Part shown: piece after piece, positions 51,901-59,794 of the stretch
How the letters are laid out: every line of letters begins with the position of its first letter
Position numbering within the stretch: the stretch's first letter is position 1
Assembly (NCBI GenBank): GCA_028687335.1
Contig: JAQUAI010000001.1
Span: 62,001 to 126,000 of the forward strand
Direction: 5' to 3'
Origin: Gallionella sp.
GTDB taxonomy: Bacteria > Pseudomonadota > Gammaproteobacteria > Burkholderiales > Gallionellaceae
Length of the DNA stretch: 64,000 nt
Translations under genes and position numbers: made by a program
The notes under the pieces: model-generated
Told to the model about the DNA's origin: nothing
What the model saw: only the letters and a program-made list of their open reading frames with translations
The model's database searches: none

Positions 51901-53070
51901 GGTGCTCTGGTGGTATTCATCTTGGCACTATTTATCGCGCCGCTGGTGATGCCTATGCAGCATTACGGCAAACAAATCGAAGCTGCCTTGGCTGACAAAC
52001 TTCAACAGCCGGTCAAGATCGGTAGTGTGAGCGGGCGCTTATTGCCGACACCGCGTTTAGATTTGTCCGATGTAAGTATTGGTAAAGAGCAAAAAATTAA
52101 AATTGAGCATGCTCGGCTCGATTTTGCTTTCTCAGCTTTATTCTCCGACGATAAGCGCGTCAAAGGTATTCAACTAGATGGCTGGCAGGTAAGCGGTACA
52201 TCGTTGCTGGATGCGCTGGCGTGGTTCAAGCAAAGCGTTGCTGATCCGGCCAATCCGATTGGTGTGGTTGCGCTATCGGGCGGCTCAGTTAATAACGAAG
52301 GACTGGCAATCAACGATGTTGCAGGCACTGTCACCTTTGATAAATCGGCAGCTTTTGGTGGTGCAAAGCTAACTGCTGAAGGGGGGCGTTATCAGTTGGA
52401 CATCGGTGGGGCCCAAGCCGAGCAATACCCGCTGGCCGTGACGATGCGCAGCGGTGCATTACCGTTGTTACCGGCTTGGTCATTCGACGACTTTTCGGCA
52501 AAGGGAGTGATTGCCGCCGATGGCTTGGTGTTGAGTGAAATCGACGGACGCATCTTGGGCGGTATGCTGAACGGCGATGCAAAAGTAACTTGGGGTTCCG
52601 GCTGGCAAGTTAAGGTGACATTGATCGGCAAAACACTGACGTTGGCGAATTTGAATTCTGTATTGAGTGGTGATGCGGATGCCACTTTGCACCTTACTTC
52701 ACAGGCAGCCAAGTTGGTTGATTTGCCCAGCAAGGCGCGCATGGATGGCACGTTTGAAATTAAAGCTGGTGTGCTTACTGGGGCGGATATGGTGGAGACT
52801 GCACGTTTGCGTAGCCGCGATCCTCAGCCTGGTGGGCGCACACATTTTGATACGGTAACGGGGCAAATCAGCTATAACGACAATCAGTATCGTTTGCGTC
52901 AAATCAGGTTGTCTGCGGGGGTATTGAAGGCAACAGGCGAAGTGGATATTGCGCCGCCGCAAGTGAGCGGACGCATCTCAGCTGATCTGAGTGCTTTGGC
53001 TGGGTTGGGCAATGTTCCGCTGATTTTGGGCGGAACAACACAAAGCCTGTCTTTGCGCGCCGCGCGATAA
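48976..53070 (+). CDS. Giant coiled-coil / class III cyclase / AsmA fusion protein
   Basis: 1364 residues. Order: a small winged-helix-like N-terminal domain (about 1-75); a very long Ala/Glu/Lys-rich coiled coil (about 115-600); a class III nucleotide cyclase homology domain (about 645-820); a linker; one membrane helix (about 968-990); and an AsmA-like periplasmic domain (991-1364). Cyclase residues visible are the metal-binding D657 (FFDVVGY) and D699 (TGDG) and the transition-state pair N763/R767 (GINDAQR). The canonical substrate-specifying lysine is not evident, so the product (cAMP, cGMP or none) is uncertain. The coiled coil and cyclase would be cytoplasmic, the AsmA part periplasmic. 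It follows a paralogous AsmA gene by 34 bp. Confidence 0.88.
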   Translation: MDTKAVFIRTPKGEDEARNRTSLLSGDIKRALLMVDGTATAGEISKRAAPSLRQVLDEMVDELQRAGFIQDKAKAANIPKMVVPQRPPATLKKPAEDSGEELDFTAAYKAPTAEVLAAEAARLAAEKSQAEAVAKAKVEAEAAAKLKAEAEQARQKAADEAKAREAAEKQARAEADAARLKAEQESARVKAELVAAKAKAEVEAQAARRQAEEEAARAKVEAEQVRQKAAEASAREEAEKQARAQAEAERRKAEEEVARARAELEAAKAKAEAETRAREAAEKKAREEADIARRKAEEEAQVARRQAEEEAAKVKAAADAARVQAEAEAHAREEAEKKAREEAEVARRKAEEEVQAARRKAEEEVAQAKAEAEAARRKAEQEAEEARRRAEEAAAQAKAEAEAAKAKAETEARARAEAERLAREEAESARRKAEEEAADLRRKAEEAAAQAKAEAEAARRKAEEETAKAKAEAEEAKRAAEAAAAQAKVEAEEARRNAEQAAAQAKAEAEEAKRKAEAEAQAREEVEKKARAEAEAARHQAEQEAARVRAELEEAKAHAAAEARARDEVEQKSRAEAEALRLKTLQEFEALQQATRDSEVQSQSQAADEQIMQDAADAALLSSIASFTQTSIDDHAHKTHDADSASRSTSATVLFFDVVGYTKKSVKKQIALKKQFNQLVSDILAAVGQGERLILDTGDGAAIGFLDHPEDALETARQFRDRVTANDHAEFPDMNVRIGIHLGPINVVKDMNGQSNMVGDGINDAQRVMSFSGTDQIYVSRPYFDFVSRLSDDYADLFEYRGSQKDKHGRPHQVYELLGAAPKTSQTPSTFSVDNAAAAVSLDPFTFALPEEVPVAVAVVEPAVDDAVATDEAKLLKEVGQVMQETAKPVEDSPTKKQAVKEVAKAHMPSEDEVAKLAEEQALAWARAEQRALESARHETVEQQAVVAKQSQPQSTPTIPVAARRKPLPIGKIVAGALVVFILALFIAPLVMPMQHYGKQIEAALADKLQQPVKIGSVSGRLLPTPRLDLSDVSIGKEQKIKIEHARLDFAFSALFSDDKRVKGIQLDGWQVSGTSLLDALAWFKQSVADPANPIGVVALSGGSVNNEGLAINDVAGTVTFDKSAAFGGAKLTAEGGRYQLDIGGAQAEQYPLAVTMRSGALPLLPAWSFDDFSAKGVIAADGLVLSEIDGRILGGMLNGDAKVTWGSGWQVKVTLIGKTLTLANLNSVLSGDADATLHLTSQAAKLVDLPSKARMDGTFEIKAGVLTGADMVETARLRSRDPQPGGRTHFDTVTGQISYNDNQYRLRQIRLSAGVLKATGEVDIAPPQVSGRISADLSALAGLGNVPLILGGTTQSLSLRAAR

Positions 53071-53089
53071 GTCTTTGCCTTTCTCAAAC

Positions 53090-53118
53090 AAAAAGCCCGT
53101 CATAACGACGGGCTTTTT
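53090..53118. terminator. Bidirectional intrinsic terminator
   Basis: AAAAAGCCCGTC-ATAAC-GACGGGCTTTTT: a perfect 12-bp stem with A and T tails on both sides, between the convergent fusion gene and aspC. Confidence 0.9.
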
Positions 53119-53138
53119 ACATTTTGGTGAGAGCTATA

Positions 53139-54332
53139 TCAAGAAAGTGCTTTCGCCATGCGCTCAAGCGCTGCCTTGAGGTTGTCCATAGAGGTGGCGA
53201 AGGAGATGCGGAAGTAGCCTTCGCTACCGAAGGCTGAGCCGGGTACGACGGCCACGCCAGCTTCTGCCAACAGGTATTCGCTCAGGGCGATGTCAGTCGT
53301 GTCTTTGATCTTGCCTTGTTGGTGCAAGCGGATGATGGCTTCGCGTGCATCAGGGAAAGCGTAGAACGCGCCACCTGCTTTGATGCATTTCACGCCGGGG
53401 ATTTTGTTGAACGCGCTCACCACGAACTCATGTCGTTCGCGGAATGCGGCGATCATAGGTGCGAGGCAGTTCTGGTCGCCGTTCAGTGCTGCTTCTGCGG
53501 CTACTTGCGAGATGGAGGTGGGATTGGAGGTGCTCTGCGATTGCACGTTCTCCATCGCGGTGATGATGTTCTCGGGGCCAGCGGCATAACCGATACGCCA
53601 GCCAGTCATCGCATACGCTTTGGATACGCCATTCAGTACCATGGTGCGAGGATATAGGTCAGGGCAGGCATCAAGGATGTTGACGAATTTATCGTCTGTC
53701 AGCGCGATGTGTTCATACATGTCATCTGTCGCGATGAGGATATTGGGATGCTTGCGCAACACTTCGCCCAGTGCCTTCAGATCATCCAGTGTGTAAACCG
53801 CACCGGAAGGATTGCTTGGGCTATTGATGACGATCATGCGTGTCTTCGGCGTGATGGCTGCTTCAAGCTGCTTTGGCGTCAGCTTGAAGCCTTGCGCGAT
53901 GTCAGCTTGCACGATGACTGGCTTGCCTTCCGCGATGATGACGATGTCTGGATACGATACCCAATATGGTGCGGTGATGATGACTTCGTCGCCGGGATTG
54001 ATGGTCGCCAACACCAGATTGAAGAAGCTCTGTTTGCCGCCGCAGGAAACGAGGATCTGTTTCGCGCTGTATTCCAATCCGTTGTCGCGCTTTAGTTTAG
54101 CGATGATGGCTTGCTTGAGTGAAGGTGTGCCACCTACAGCGGTGTACTTGGTGAAGCCCTTGTTGATCGCCACGATGGCGGCATCTTTGATGTGTTGTGG
54201 CGTGTCGAAATCCGGCTCGCCTGTGCCCAGTCCGATGATGTCTTTGCCTTCGGCTTTCAACTTCGCCGCGCGAGCTGCGACTGCGAGAGTGGGTGAGGGC
54301 TTAATGGCTTGAACGCGGGTGGAGAGTGTCAC
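53139..54332 (-). CDS. aspC: Aspartate aminotransferase (class I, type Ib)
   Basis: 397 residues, PLP-dependent. The Schiff-base lysine is in NGVSKAYAMTGWR near 237. PSNPSGAVY and the GLGTGEPDFDTP start are typical of the prokaryotic Ib group, some members of which also transaminate prephenate. It interconverts aspartate/2-oxoglutarate and oxaloacetate/glutamate. A single-gene unit. Confidence 0.93.
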   Translation of the reverse strand: MTLSTRVQAIKPSPTLAVAARAAKLKAEGKDIIGLGTGEPDFDTPQHIKDAAIVAINKGFTKYTAVGGTPSLKQAIIAKLKRDNGLEYSAKQILVSCGGKQSFFNLVLATINPGDEVIITAPYWVSYPDIVIIAEGKPVIVQADIAQGFKLTPKQLEAAITPKTRMIVINSPSNPSGAVYTLDDLKALGEVLRKHPNILIATDDMYEHIALTDDKFVNILDACPDLYPRTMVLNGVSKAYAMTGWRIGYAAGPENIITAMENVQSQSTSNPTSISQVAAEAALNGDQNCLAPMIAAFRERHEFVVSAFNKIPGVKCIKAGGAFYAFPDAREAIIRLHQQGKIKDTTDIALSEYLLAEAGVAVVPGSAFGSEGYFRISFATSMDNLKAALERMAKALS

Positions 54333-54366
54333 GATTTTTCCTTGATGGGGTTAAACATTGGCGCGA

Positions 54367-54372
54367 ATTATA
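54367..54372 (-). promoter_or_regulatory. -10 box of aspC
   Basis: TATAAT on the minus strand, 35 bp before the aspC start, with a GC-rich discriminator. No good -35 was seen. Confidence 0.5.
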
Positions 54373-54425
54373 CTCGTGCCAATGTGAAGGTGGGATGGGG
54401 GCGACGGGAGAATTTTTCCGACGTA

Positions 54426-56201
54426 TTAGCTTGGCGGCGGAGCAACTTTGCAGATTTCTTCCAGCGTGGTGAGCCCAGACGCGATTTTGAGTGCGCCTGA
54501 AATTCGTAACGCGGTCATTCCCTCGCGGCTGGCTTGGTCACGTAGCGCAGCGATGTCGGTATCGGCATGAATGAGCTTGCGCAAAGCGGGCGACATGAGC
54601 AGTATTTCATACACGCCGATGCGTCCTGCATAGCCTGTCATCCGGCATTCCAAGCAGCCTTGGGGGTGATATAGCTCGGCTGGATGCGGAGATTTCCACG
54701 GAGCGACCAGCGTATTCCATAGTTCGATTTCATCTGTCTGTATGGGCTGAGCCTGTTTGCAATGCGGACACAGCGTACGCACCAGACGCTGCGCCATGAT
54801 GCCGAGCATGGTGGCATTGATGAGATAGGGCGGTACGCCCAAATCGAGTAAGCGGGTGATGGCTGATGGCGCATCGTTGGTGTGCAGTGTGGAAAGTACC
54901 AGATGGCCGGTAAGTGCGGCCTGAATTGCCATATCGGCGGTGTCGAGATCGCGGATTTCCCCTACCATGATGATGTCGGGGTCCTGCCGCATCAATGCTC
55001 GCACGCCTTCGGCAAAGGTCAAGTCTAGGCCTTGCTGGATTTGCATCTGGTTAAACGCGGGTTCGACCATCTCGATCGGGTCTTCCAGTGTGCATACGTT
55101 CACTTCCGGTGTGGCGAGATGCTTGAGTGTGGAATACAAAGTGGTGGTTTTCCCTGAGCCGGTTGGGCCGGTGACCAGAATGATTCCATTCGGCTTTGTG
55201 GTCATGTGTTGCCAGCGCGAGCGATCATCGGCGGAAAAACCTAGTTCGGAAAAATCGCGCACCAATACCTCGGGGTCGAAAATACGCATCACCAACTTTT
55301 CGCCGAACGCGGTGGGTAGCGTGGAAAGGCGGAGTTCAATTTCCTGTCCGTCTTCAGTGCGTGTTTTGATACGACCATCCTGCGGACGGCGTTTTTCCAT
55401 CAGATCCATACGCCCTAACAGTTTGATGCGACTGGTCATGGCGGTGACGACCGACATCGGCAATTGATGTACCTGATGCAGTACACCGTCGATGCGGAAG
55501 CGCACGATGCCCGAGTCGCGGCGCGGTTCGATGTGGATGTCCGATGCGCGCTGATTAAATGCGTATTGCCATAGCCAATCGACGATATGCACGATGTGCT
55601 GATCGTTGGCATCGAACTGTTTGTTGTTTTTTCCCAGCTCAACCAGTTGCTCGAAGGAGGCTAGGTTAGATGTCTCGGGCGAGGTTTTGGTCGCACTCTT
55701 GATCGAACGTGCCAAATTGTAGAACTCGACTAAGTAGCGGCTGATGTCGGTTGGTGAGGACACCACACGGCGAATGCTTTTGCGTGATGTCTGTCTGAGA
55801 ATGGTTTCCCAGTCGCGTAGAAAGGGCTCGGCGGTGGCGATTACCAACTCGTTGCCGTCAATGCGTATCGGCATAATGGCGAAGCGGTTCGCATAGTCGA
55901 TGGACATCAACTCGGTTAATTCGGAAAAATCAATTTTGAGTGGGTCGATGTGGAAATATTCCAAGCTGACACTTTTTGCCAGCCACTCGGTCAACGTTTC
56001 CAGCGTCAGTGTGCGATGTGGTGTCGTCAAAGACTTCCAGTGTTTTTTCGCGATAACTACCAGCGGATGCACGTCCTGACGGTGAATGCGCCGCTCCGCG
56101 ATCAGGGCTTCGGCTTCGGTTTGTGCGACCATGCCGTCGGCGACAAGAATGTTGAGTACCTCGACTAACTTCAGTTTGTGTTCGGCATGGCTACGGGACA
56201 T
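54426..56201 (-). CDS. PilB/GspE-type secretion ATPase
   Basis: 591 residues from the ATG at 56201, which has AAGGA 7 bp upstream; a longer start at 56261 is less likely. An N-terminal MshEN/GSPII_E-N-like region (about 1-190) precedes the ATPase: Walker [11 protein letters not shown] near 343, Walker B with IIMVGEIRD near 405, and a tetracysteine zinc site CPHC ... CLEC near 480-520. Such ATPases drive pilus or type II secretion assembly. No pilus or secretion genes lie nearby, so the machine it serves is unknown. Confidence 0.9.
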   Translation of the reverse strand: MSRSHAEHKLKLVEVLNILVADGMVAQTEAEALIAERRIHRQDVHPLVVIAKKHWKSLTTPHRTLTLETLTEWLAKSVSLEYFHIDPLKIDFSELTELMSIDYANRFAIMPIRIDGNELVIATAEPFLRDWETILRQTSRKSIRRVVSSPTDISRYLVEFYNLARSIKSATKTSPETSNLASFEQLVELGKNNKQFDANDQHIVHIVDWLWQYAFNQRASDIHIEPRRDSGIVRFRIDGVLHQVHQLPMSVVTAMTSRIKLLGRMDLMEKRRPQDGRIKTRTEDGQEIELRLSTLPTAFGEKLVMRIFDPEVLVRDFSELGFSADDRSRWQHMTTKPNGIILVTGPTGSGKTTTLYSTLKHLATPEVNVCTLEDPIEMVEPAFNQMQIQQGLDLTFAEGVRALMRQDPDIIMVGEIRDLDTADMAIQAALTGHLVLSTLHTNDAPSAITRLLDLGVPPYLINATMLGIMAQRLVRTLCPHCKQAQPIQTDEIELWNTLVAPWKSPHPAELYHPQGCLECRMTGYAGRIGVYEILLMSPALRKLIHADTDIAALRDQASREGMTALRISGALKIASGLTTLEEICKVAPPPS

Positions 56202-56278
56202 GACATTCCTTTGTGGGGGATCAGCAGACGCAAATTTTGTGCGTGCCATTTTAACCAACATGGTCGGAGTCTCGTGGG

Positions 56279-56284
56279 TAAAAT
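56279..56284 (+). promoter_or_regulatory. -10 element abutting the EEP gene
   Basis: TAAAAT ends 7 bp before the ATG at 56291, so transcription could begin at or near the start codon and give a leaderless message. There is no clear -35. Confidence 0.35.
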
Positions 56285-56290
56285 GCGCCT

Positions 56291-57034
56291 ATGACCATGC
56301 TTAAAATCGCCACCTACAATATCCACAAAGGATTTTCCCAGTTCAATCGTCGCGTTGTGTTGCATGAACTGCGCGAACAGGTGCGTGAGTTGGATGCGGA
56401 TATTCTGTTTTTGCAGGAGGTGCAGGGCGAACATACGCGGCATGTTTTGCGTCATCAAAACTATCCAGCGGTGGCGCAGCACGAATTTATTGCCGAGGAT
56501 GTCTGGCTGCACCATGCTTACGGTAAAAATTCGGAATATCGCTACGGACATCACGGCAATGCGGTCTTGAGCCGATTTCCAATTGCAGCAGTGAGTAATC
56601 GCGATGTTTCGGCCCATCGTTTTGAAAGTCGAGGCTTGCTGCACTGCGAGCTGGATGTCGCGGGCGGCAATATCCATTGTCTTTGCGTACACTTTGGTCT
56701 GTTTGCTAAGGGGCGCAAGCTGCAAACACGCGCTTTGATCGAATATGTGCAGAGTGAAATTCCCGCCGATGCACCGCTTATCATCGCCGGTGATTTCAAC
56801 GATTGGCGCAATGCACTGGGGCGGCTTTTATCCGCAGCACTCGATGTGCACGATGTGTTTCACACTCACACAGGCAAACCGGCGCGCAGTTTTCCCTCCC
56901 GTTTACCCTTGTTTAGCTTGGATCGTATCTATGTGCGCGGATTTCACGTCCAGCATGCAGTGGTACATGCGGGTGATGCATGGGGGCGGATGTCCGATCA
57001 TGCCGCTTTGTCGGTCCAACTCATTCCTCGCTAA
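56291..57034 (+). CDS. Endonuclease/exonuclease/phosphatase-family protein (YbhP-like)
   Basis: 247 residues of the EEP superfamily. Conserved metal and catalytic positions are in TYNIHKGF, FLQEVQGEH, IIAGDFNDWRN and MSDHAALSV. A second in-frame ATG lies two codons later. The stop is directly followed by a cardiolipin synthase gene, the same pairing as E. coli ybhP-ybhO (clsB). The substrate is unknown; a phospholipid or headgroup role is inferred from the pairing. Confidence 0.88.
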   Translation: MTMLKIATYNIHKGFSQFNRRVVLHELREQVRELDADILFLQEVQGEHTRHVLRHQNYPAVAQHEFIAEDVWLHHAYGKNSEYRYGHHGNAVLSRFPIAAVSNRDVSAHRFESRGLLHCELDVAGGNIHCLCVHFGLFAKGRKLQTRALIEYVQSEIPADAPLIIAGDFNDWRNALGRLLSAALDVHDVFHTHTGKPARSFPSRLPLFSLDRIYVRGFHVQHAVVHAGDAWGRMSDHAALSVQLIPR

Positions 57035-57037
57035 GTG

Positions 57038-58198
57038 ATGGCTACCGAACACCGCATCGACGGACACACACTGACACTGTTGAAGAATGGCACAGAGTTT
57101 TTTCCTGCCCTGTGTGCTGCGATTGATTCGGCACAGCTGACGGTGGCGCTAGAGACTTACATCTTTGCCGATGACGAAACCGGTCGCACGGTAGCGATGG
57201 CCTTGCAGCGCGCGGCGTTGCGTGGAGTGACAGTGAGGTTGCTGCTGGACGGATTTGGTTCGGCGGAACTATCGCCTAAGCGAATTGATGAGTTGCGCAT
57301 CGCGGGTGTTGAGGTGCAATGGTTTCGTCGTGAGCCAGCTTTTCTGTCTTTTCGGCGTAGCCGTTTGCGCCGCATGCACCGAAAAATTGCAGTGATAGAC
57401 AGCGAAATCGCGTTCATCGGTGGTATCAATATACTGGATGACATTCCGGCGGACGCGGCATTCGATATACCTCGTTTCGACTATGCCGTAAAAATGGAAG
57501 GCATGCTGGTTGCAAAGGTGAATGATGCTGTGCGTCATTTGTGGGGCGTGGTGTCGAGAGTAACTCAGGGGCGGCGCGTGCTCCGATTTTTACGTTACAT
57601 TTCTGGCACGCGGAAACGCGGTGCAACCAGACATCTGGCCTTTGTTGTGCGCGACAGTATTCGTCATCGCCGCGATATTGAGCGTGCTTACCTGCAAGCA
57701 ATTGGTAACGCACAGCAAGAAATTATTCTCGCCAATGCCTATTTTTTGCCTGGTCGGTCATTCCGCAAAGCACTCAAACTGGCAGCTGCGCGTGGGGTGC
57801 GAGTGGTGATGTTGTTGCAGGGTAGGGTTGAGTACTGGTTGCAACATCACGCCACGCGCGAGTTGTACGGTGAACTGTTGGCGGCTGGAGTTGAAATATA
57901 CGAATATCAGGCGAGTTTCCTTCACGCCAAAGTGGCGGTGATTGACAGCACGTGGGCGACGGTCGGCTCGTCCAATATTGATCCATTCAGCTTATTTCTG
58001 GCAAAAGAAGCCAATCTGGTGGTGCGTGATAGCGGTTTTGCCGAGCAATTACGCGATAGTTTACAAATGGAAATAGCGCAGCATGCAGTGCAAATTAAGC
58101 AGCTGCACGCTGGCATTGTCGCACGCGTGATGTCACGTATCAGTTATACGCTGATACGGTGGGTGATCGGGCTATTGGGTATTGCCCGGCGCAAGTGA
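57038..58198 (+). CDS. clsB: Cardiolipin synthase B-like phospholipase D protein
   Basis: 386 residues with two HKD motifs: HRKIAVID near 115 and HAKVAVID near 295, each followed by the GG/GSSN segment of phospholipase D enzymes. It would transfer phosphatidyl groups to make cardiolipin. It lacks the N-terminal membrane helices of ClsA, as ClsB does. The ATG lies 3 bp after the stop of the EEP gene; a GTG one codon upstream is possible. Confidence 0.9.
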   Translation: MATEHRIDGHTLTLLKNGTEFFPALCAAIDSAQLTVALETYIFADDETGRTVAMALQRAALRGVTVRLLLDGFGSAELSPKRIDELRIAGVEVQWFRREPAFLSFRRSRLRRMHRKIAVIDSEIAFIGGINILDDIPADAAFDIPRFDYAVKMEGMLVAKVNDAVRHLWGVVSRVTQGRRVLRFLRYISGTRKRGATRHLAFVVRDSIRHRRDIERAYLQAIGNAQQEIILANAYFLPGRSFRKALKLAAARGVRVVMLLQGRVEYWLQHHATRELYGELLAAGVEIYEYQASFLHAKVAVIDSTWATVGSSNIDPFSLFLAKEANLVVRDSGFAEQLRDSLQMEIAQHAVQIKQLHAGIVARVMSRISYTLIRWVIGLLGIARRK

Positions 58199-58234
58199 GT
58201 CATGCTGTTTCAACACAATTTTTAAGGAATGCAA

Positions 58235-58708
58235 ATGAGCAATTGCCCCTGCGGCTCCCCGCTTGATCTTGATGCCTGCTGCGGCCCGTTATTGGCTGGC
58301 GTGGCAGCAGCTACACCGGAAGCGTTGATGCGTTCGCGCTACACCGCGTTCGTGCTGGGGAAACTTGATCATATTGATCACACCAATGCCCCGGAAATTC
58401 GCGGCGACTTCAATCGCGCCGAGGCCGAGCGCACGATCGCGGAAGTCGAGTGGGAAGGCTTGGAGGTGATGGCGAGTAGCGAAAACGGAGATACTGGGAG
58501 TGTCGAGTTTTATATCCGCTTTTGCCGCGACGGTCAGGAGTTGGGGCAACACGAGTTAGCAAGCTTCCGGCGTGAAGGCGGGAAGTGGTATTACGTCAGT
58601 GGTAAGGTTGGCCCGAAGCCGCCGCCGCGACAGGTTGTTAAGATAGGCCGCAATGACCCGTGCCCGTGCGGTTCCGGTAAAAAATACAAAAAATGCTGCG
58701 GGGGGTGA
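58235..58708 (+). CDS. YchJ-family SEC-C zinc-binding protein
   Basis: 157 residues. An N-terminal [15 protein letters not shown] and C-terminal SEC-C motif [16 protein letters not shown] would each bind zinc, with an NTF2-like middle domain ([12 protein letters not shown]). AAGGA at 58224-58228 favours the ATG at 58235 over the one at 58229. YchJ has no established role; the SEC-C motif is shared with SecA. Confidence 0.9.
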   Translation: MSNCPCGSPLDLDACCGPLLAGVAAATPEALMRSRYTAFVLGKLDHIDHTNAPEIRGDFNRAEAERTIAEVEWEGLEVMASSENGDTGSVEFYIRFCRDGQELGQHELASFRREGGKWYYVSGKVGPKPPPRQVVKIGRNDPCPCGSGKKYKKCCGG

Positions 58709-58713
58709 GTGTG

Positions 58714-59490
58714 ATGAGCGCGCGCGTAGACCGTTTTCGTTGCACCGCCTGCGGCAAGTGCTGTTACGGTGCGCTCCCACTGACATTGGACGATGCTCTC
58801 GCTCATGCGGGGCGATTCCCCTTGGCTTTGGTGTGGACGGCGGTACCGCAGGGTGTGAAGTCTTTTCCATTGACGGCCAAACTGGGCATCACACTCAAGC
58901 CGAAAAAACGTCCGCAGATCGCCGTACTTATCGCGCTGACCGCCTATATTCCTGAGGTATTGCCATGCCCCGCGCTGAGCGAGAGTGGGTTGTGCGATAT
59001 TCAGGAAATGAAACCGCTGCGTTGCCGCACTATGCCGTTCTATCCGTATCGCGAGGAGGCAGATCAGGCTGATCTATTGAAGCCGCGTCAAGGCTGGCTG
59101 TGCGATACCTCAGCTAGCGCCCCTTTGGTATATGAAAATAAACGTATCGTCGAACGTGCTGATTTCGAGCTCGAGCGTGCTGCGTTGCTAACACAAGCGC
59201 AGGTTATGCAACAGTATGCCGACTATATGCTGAAATATTCACCGTGGATTGCTGATCATCTGGTTGCGCAAATCATTAAGCCGGGCGGACATGTCATTAC
59301 TAGCCTGTCATCTTTTTTGACTGCGACTAAAAAGCTAGACAGCACTGATATTGCAGGGCGACAACTTCCTGTTTTGTTGAGTTTTGCCGAGCGGACTGCT
59401 GCGTTACCTGAGTTGGCCGACTATCACCGCAATTATTTGGGCTGGGGCAAAGAGATGAGTTACTTGGCTGGACGCGCTTGTGCTGAGTGA
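58714..59490 (+). CDS. YkgJ-family cysteine cluster protein
   Basis: 258 residues with an N-terminal CTACGKCC cluster and further cysteines at LPCPAL, GLCDIQ and PLRCRTMPFYP, the pattern of the YkgJ (zinc- or iron-chelating) family. The C-terminal half has no named domain. GTGAGTGTG links it closely to the preceding SEC-C gene (5 bp). Function unknown; possibly a metal-dependent enzyme. Confidence 0.87.
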   Translation: MSARVDRFRCTACGKCCYGALPLTLDDALAHAGRFPLALVWTAVPQGVKSFPLTAKLGITLKPKKRPQIAVLIALTAYIPEVLPCPALSESGLCDIQEMKPLRCRTMPFYPYREEADQADLLKPRQGWLCDTSASAPLVYENKRIVERADFELERAALLTQAQVMQQYADYMLKYSPWIADHLVAQIIKPGGHVITSLSSFLTATKKLDSTDIAGRQLPVLLSFAERTAALPELADYHRNYLGWGKEMSYLAGRACAE

Positions 59491-59501
59491 GGTGACAAAA
59501 A

Positions 59502-59530
59502 TTAGCCCATCCCATCCCCCTCCGGTAAAA
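59502..59530 (+). promoter_or_regulatory. Promoter of xseB-ispA-dxs
   Basis: TTAGCC (59502-59507) and TAAAAT (59525-59530), 17 bp apart, 31 bp before xseB. Confidence 0.5.
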
Positions 59531-59560
59531 TGCGCGTCTTTCGCGAATTAAAGGCAGATC

Positions 59561-59794
59561 ATGGCAGCAAAGGCGCAAAAAACAGCGAGCTTCGAGGTGG
59601 CGATGACCGAGCTGGAAGGTATCGTGGCAGAGATGGAGGGCGGTAAGCTGTCGTTGGAGCAGTCGCTGGCAGCTTATCAGCGTGGCGCTGAGCTGCTTAC
59701 TTTTTGCCGAACTAGGCTGGACGATGCTCAACAGCAGGTGAAAGTTTTGGAAGAGGGTGTGTTGAAAGATTTTTCCGCCGGTGGTGAAGCTTGA
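59561..59794 (+). CDS. xseB: Exodeoxyribonuclease VII small subunit
   Basis: 77 residues with the XseB pattern FEVAMTELEGIVAEMEGGKLSLEQSL and AYQRG. It helps form the XseA/XseB single-strand exonuclease. Its stop overlaps the ispA TTG start. The xseB-ispA-dxs order is common in proteobacteria. Confidence 0.96.
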   Translation: MAAKAQKTASFEVAMTELEGIVAEMEGGKLSLEQSLAAYQRGAELLTFCRTRLDDAQQQVKVLEEGVLKDFSAGGEA

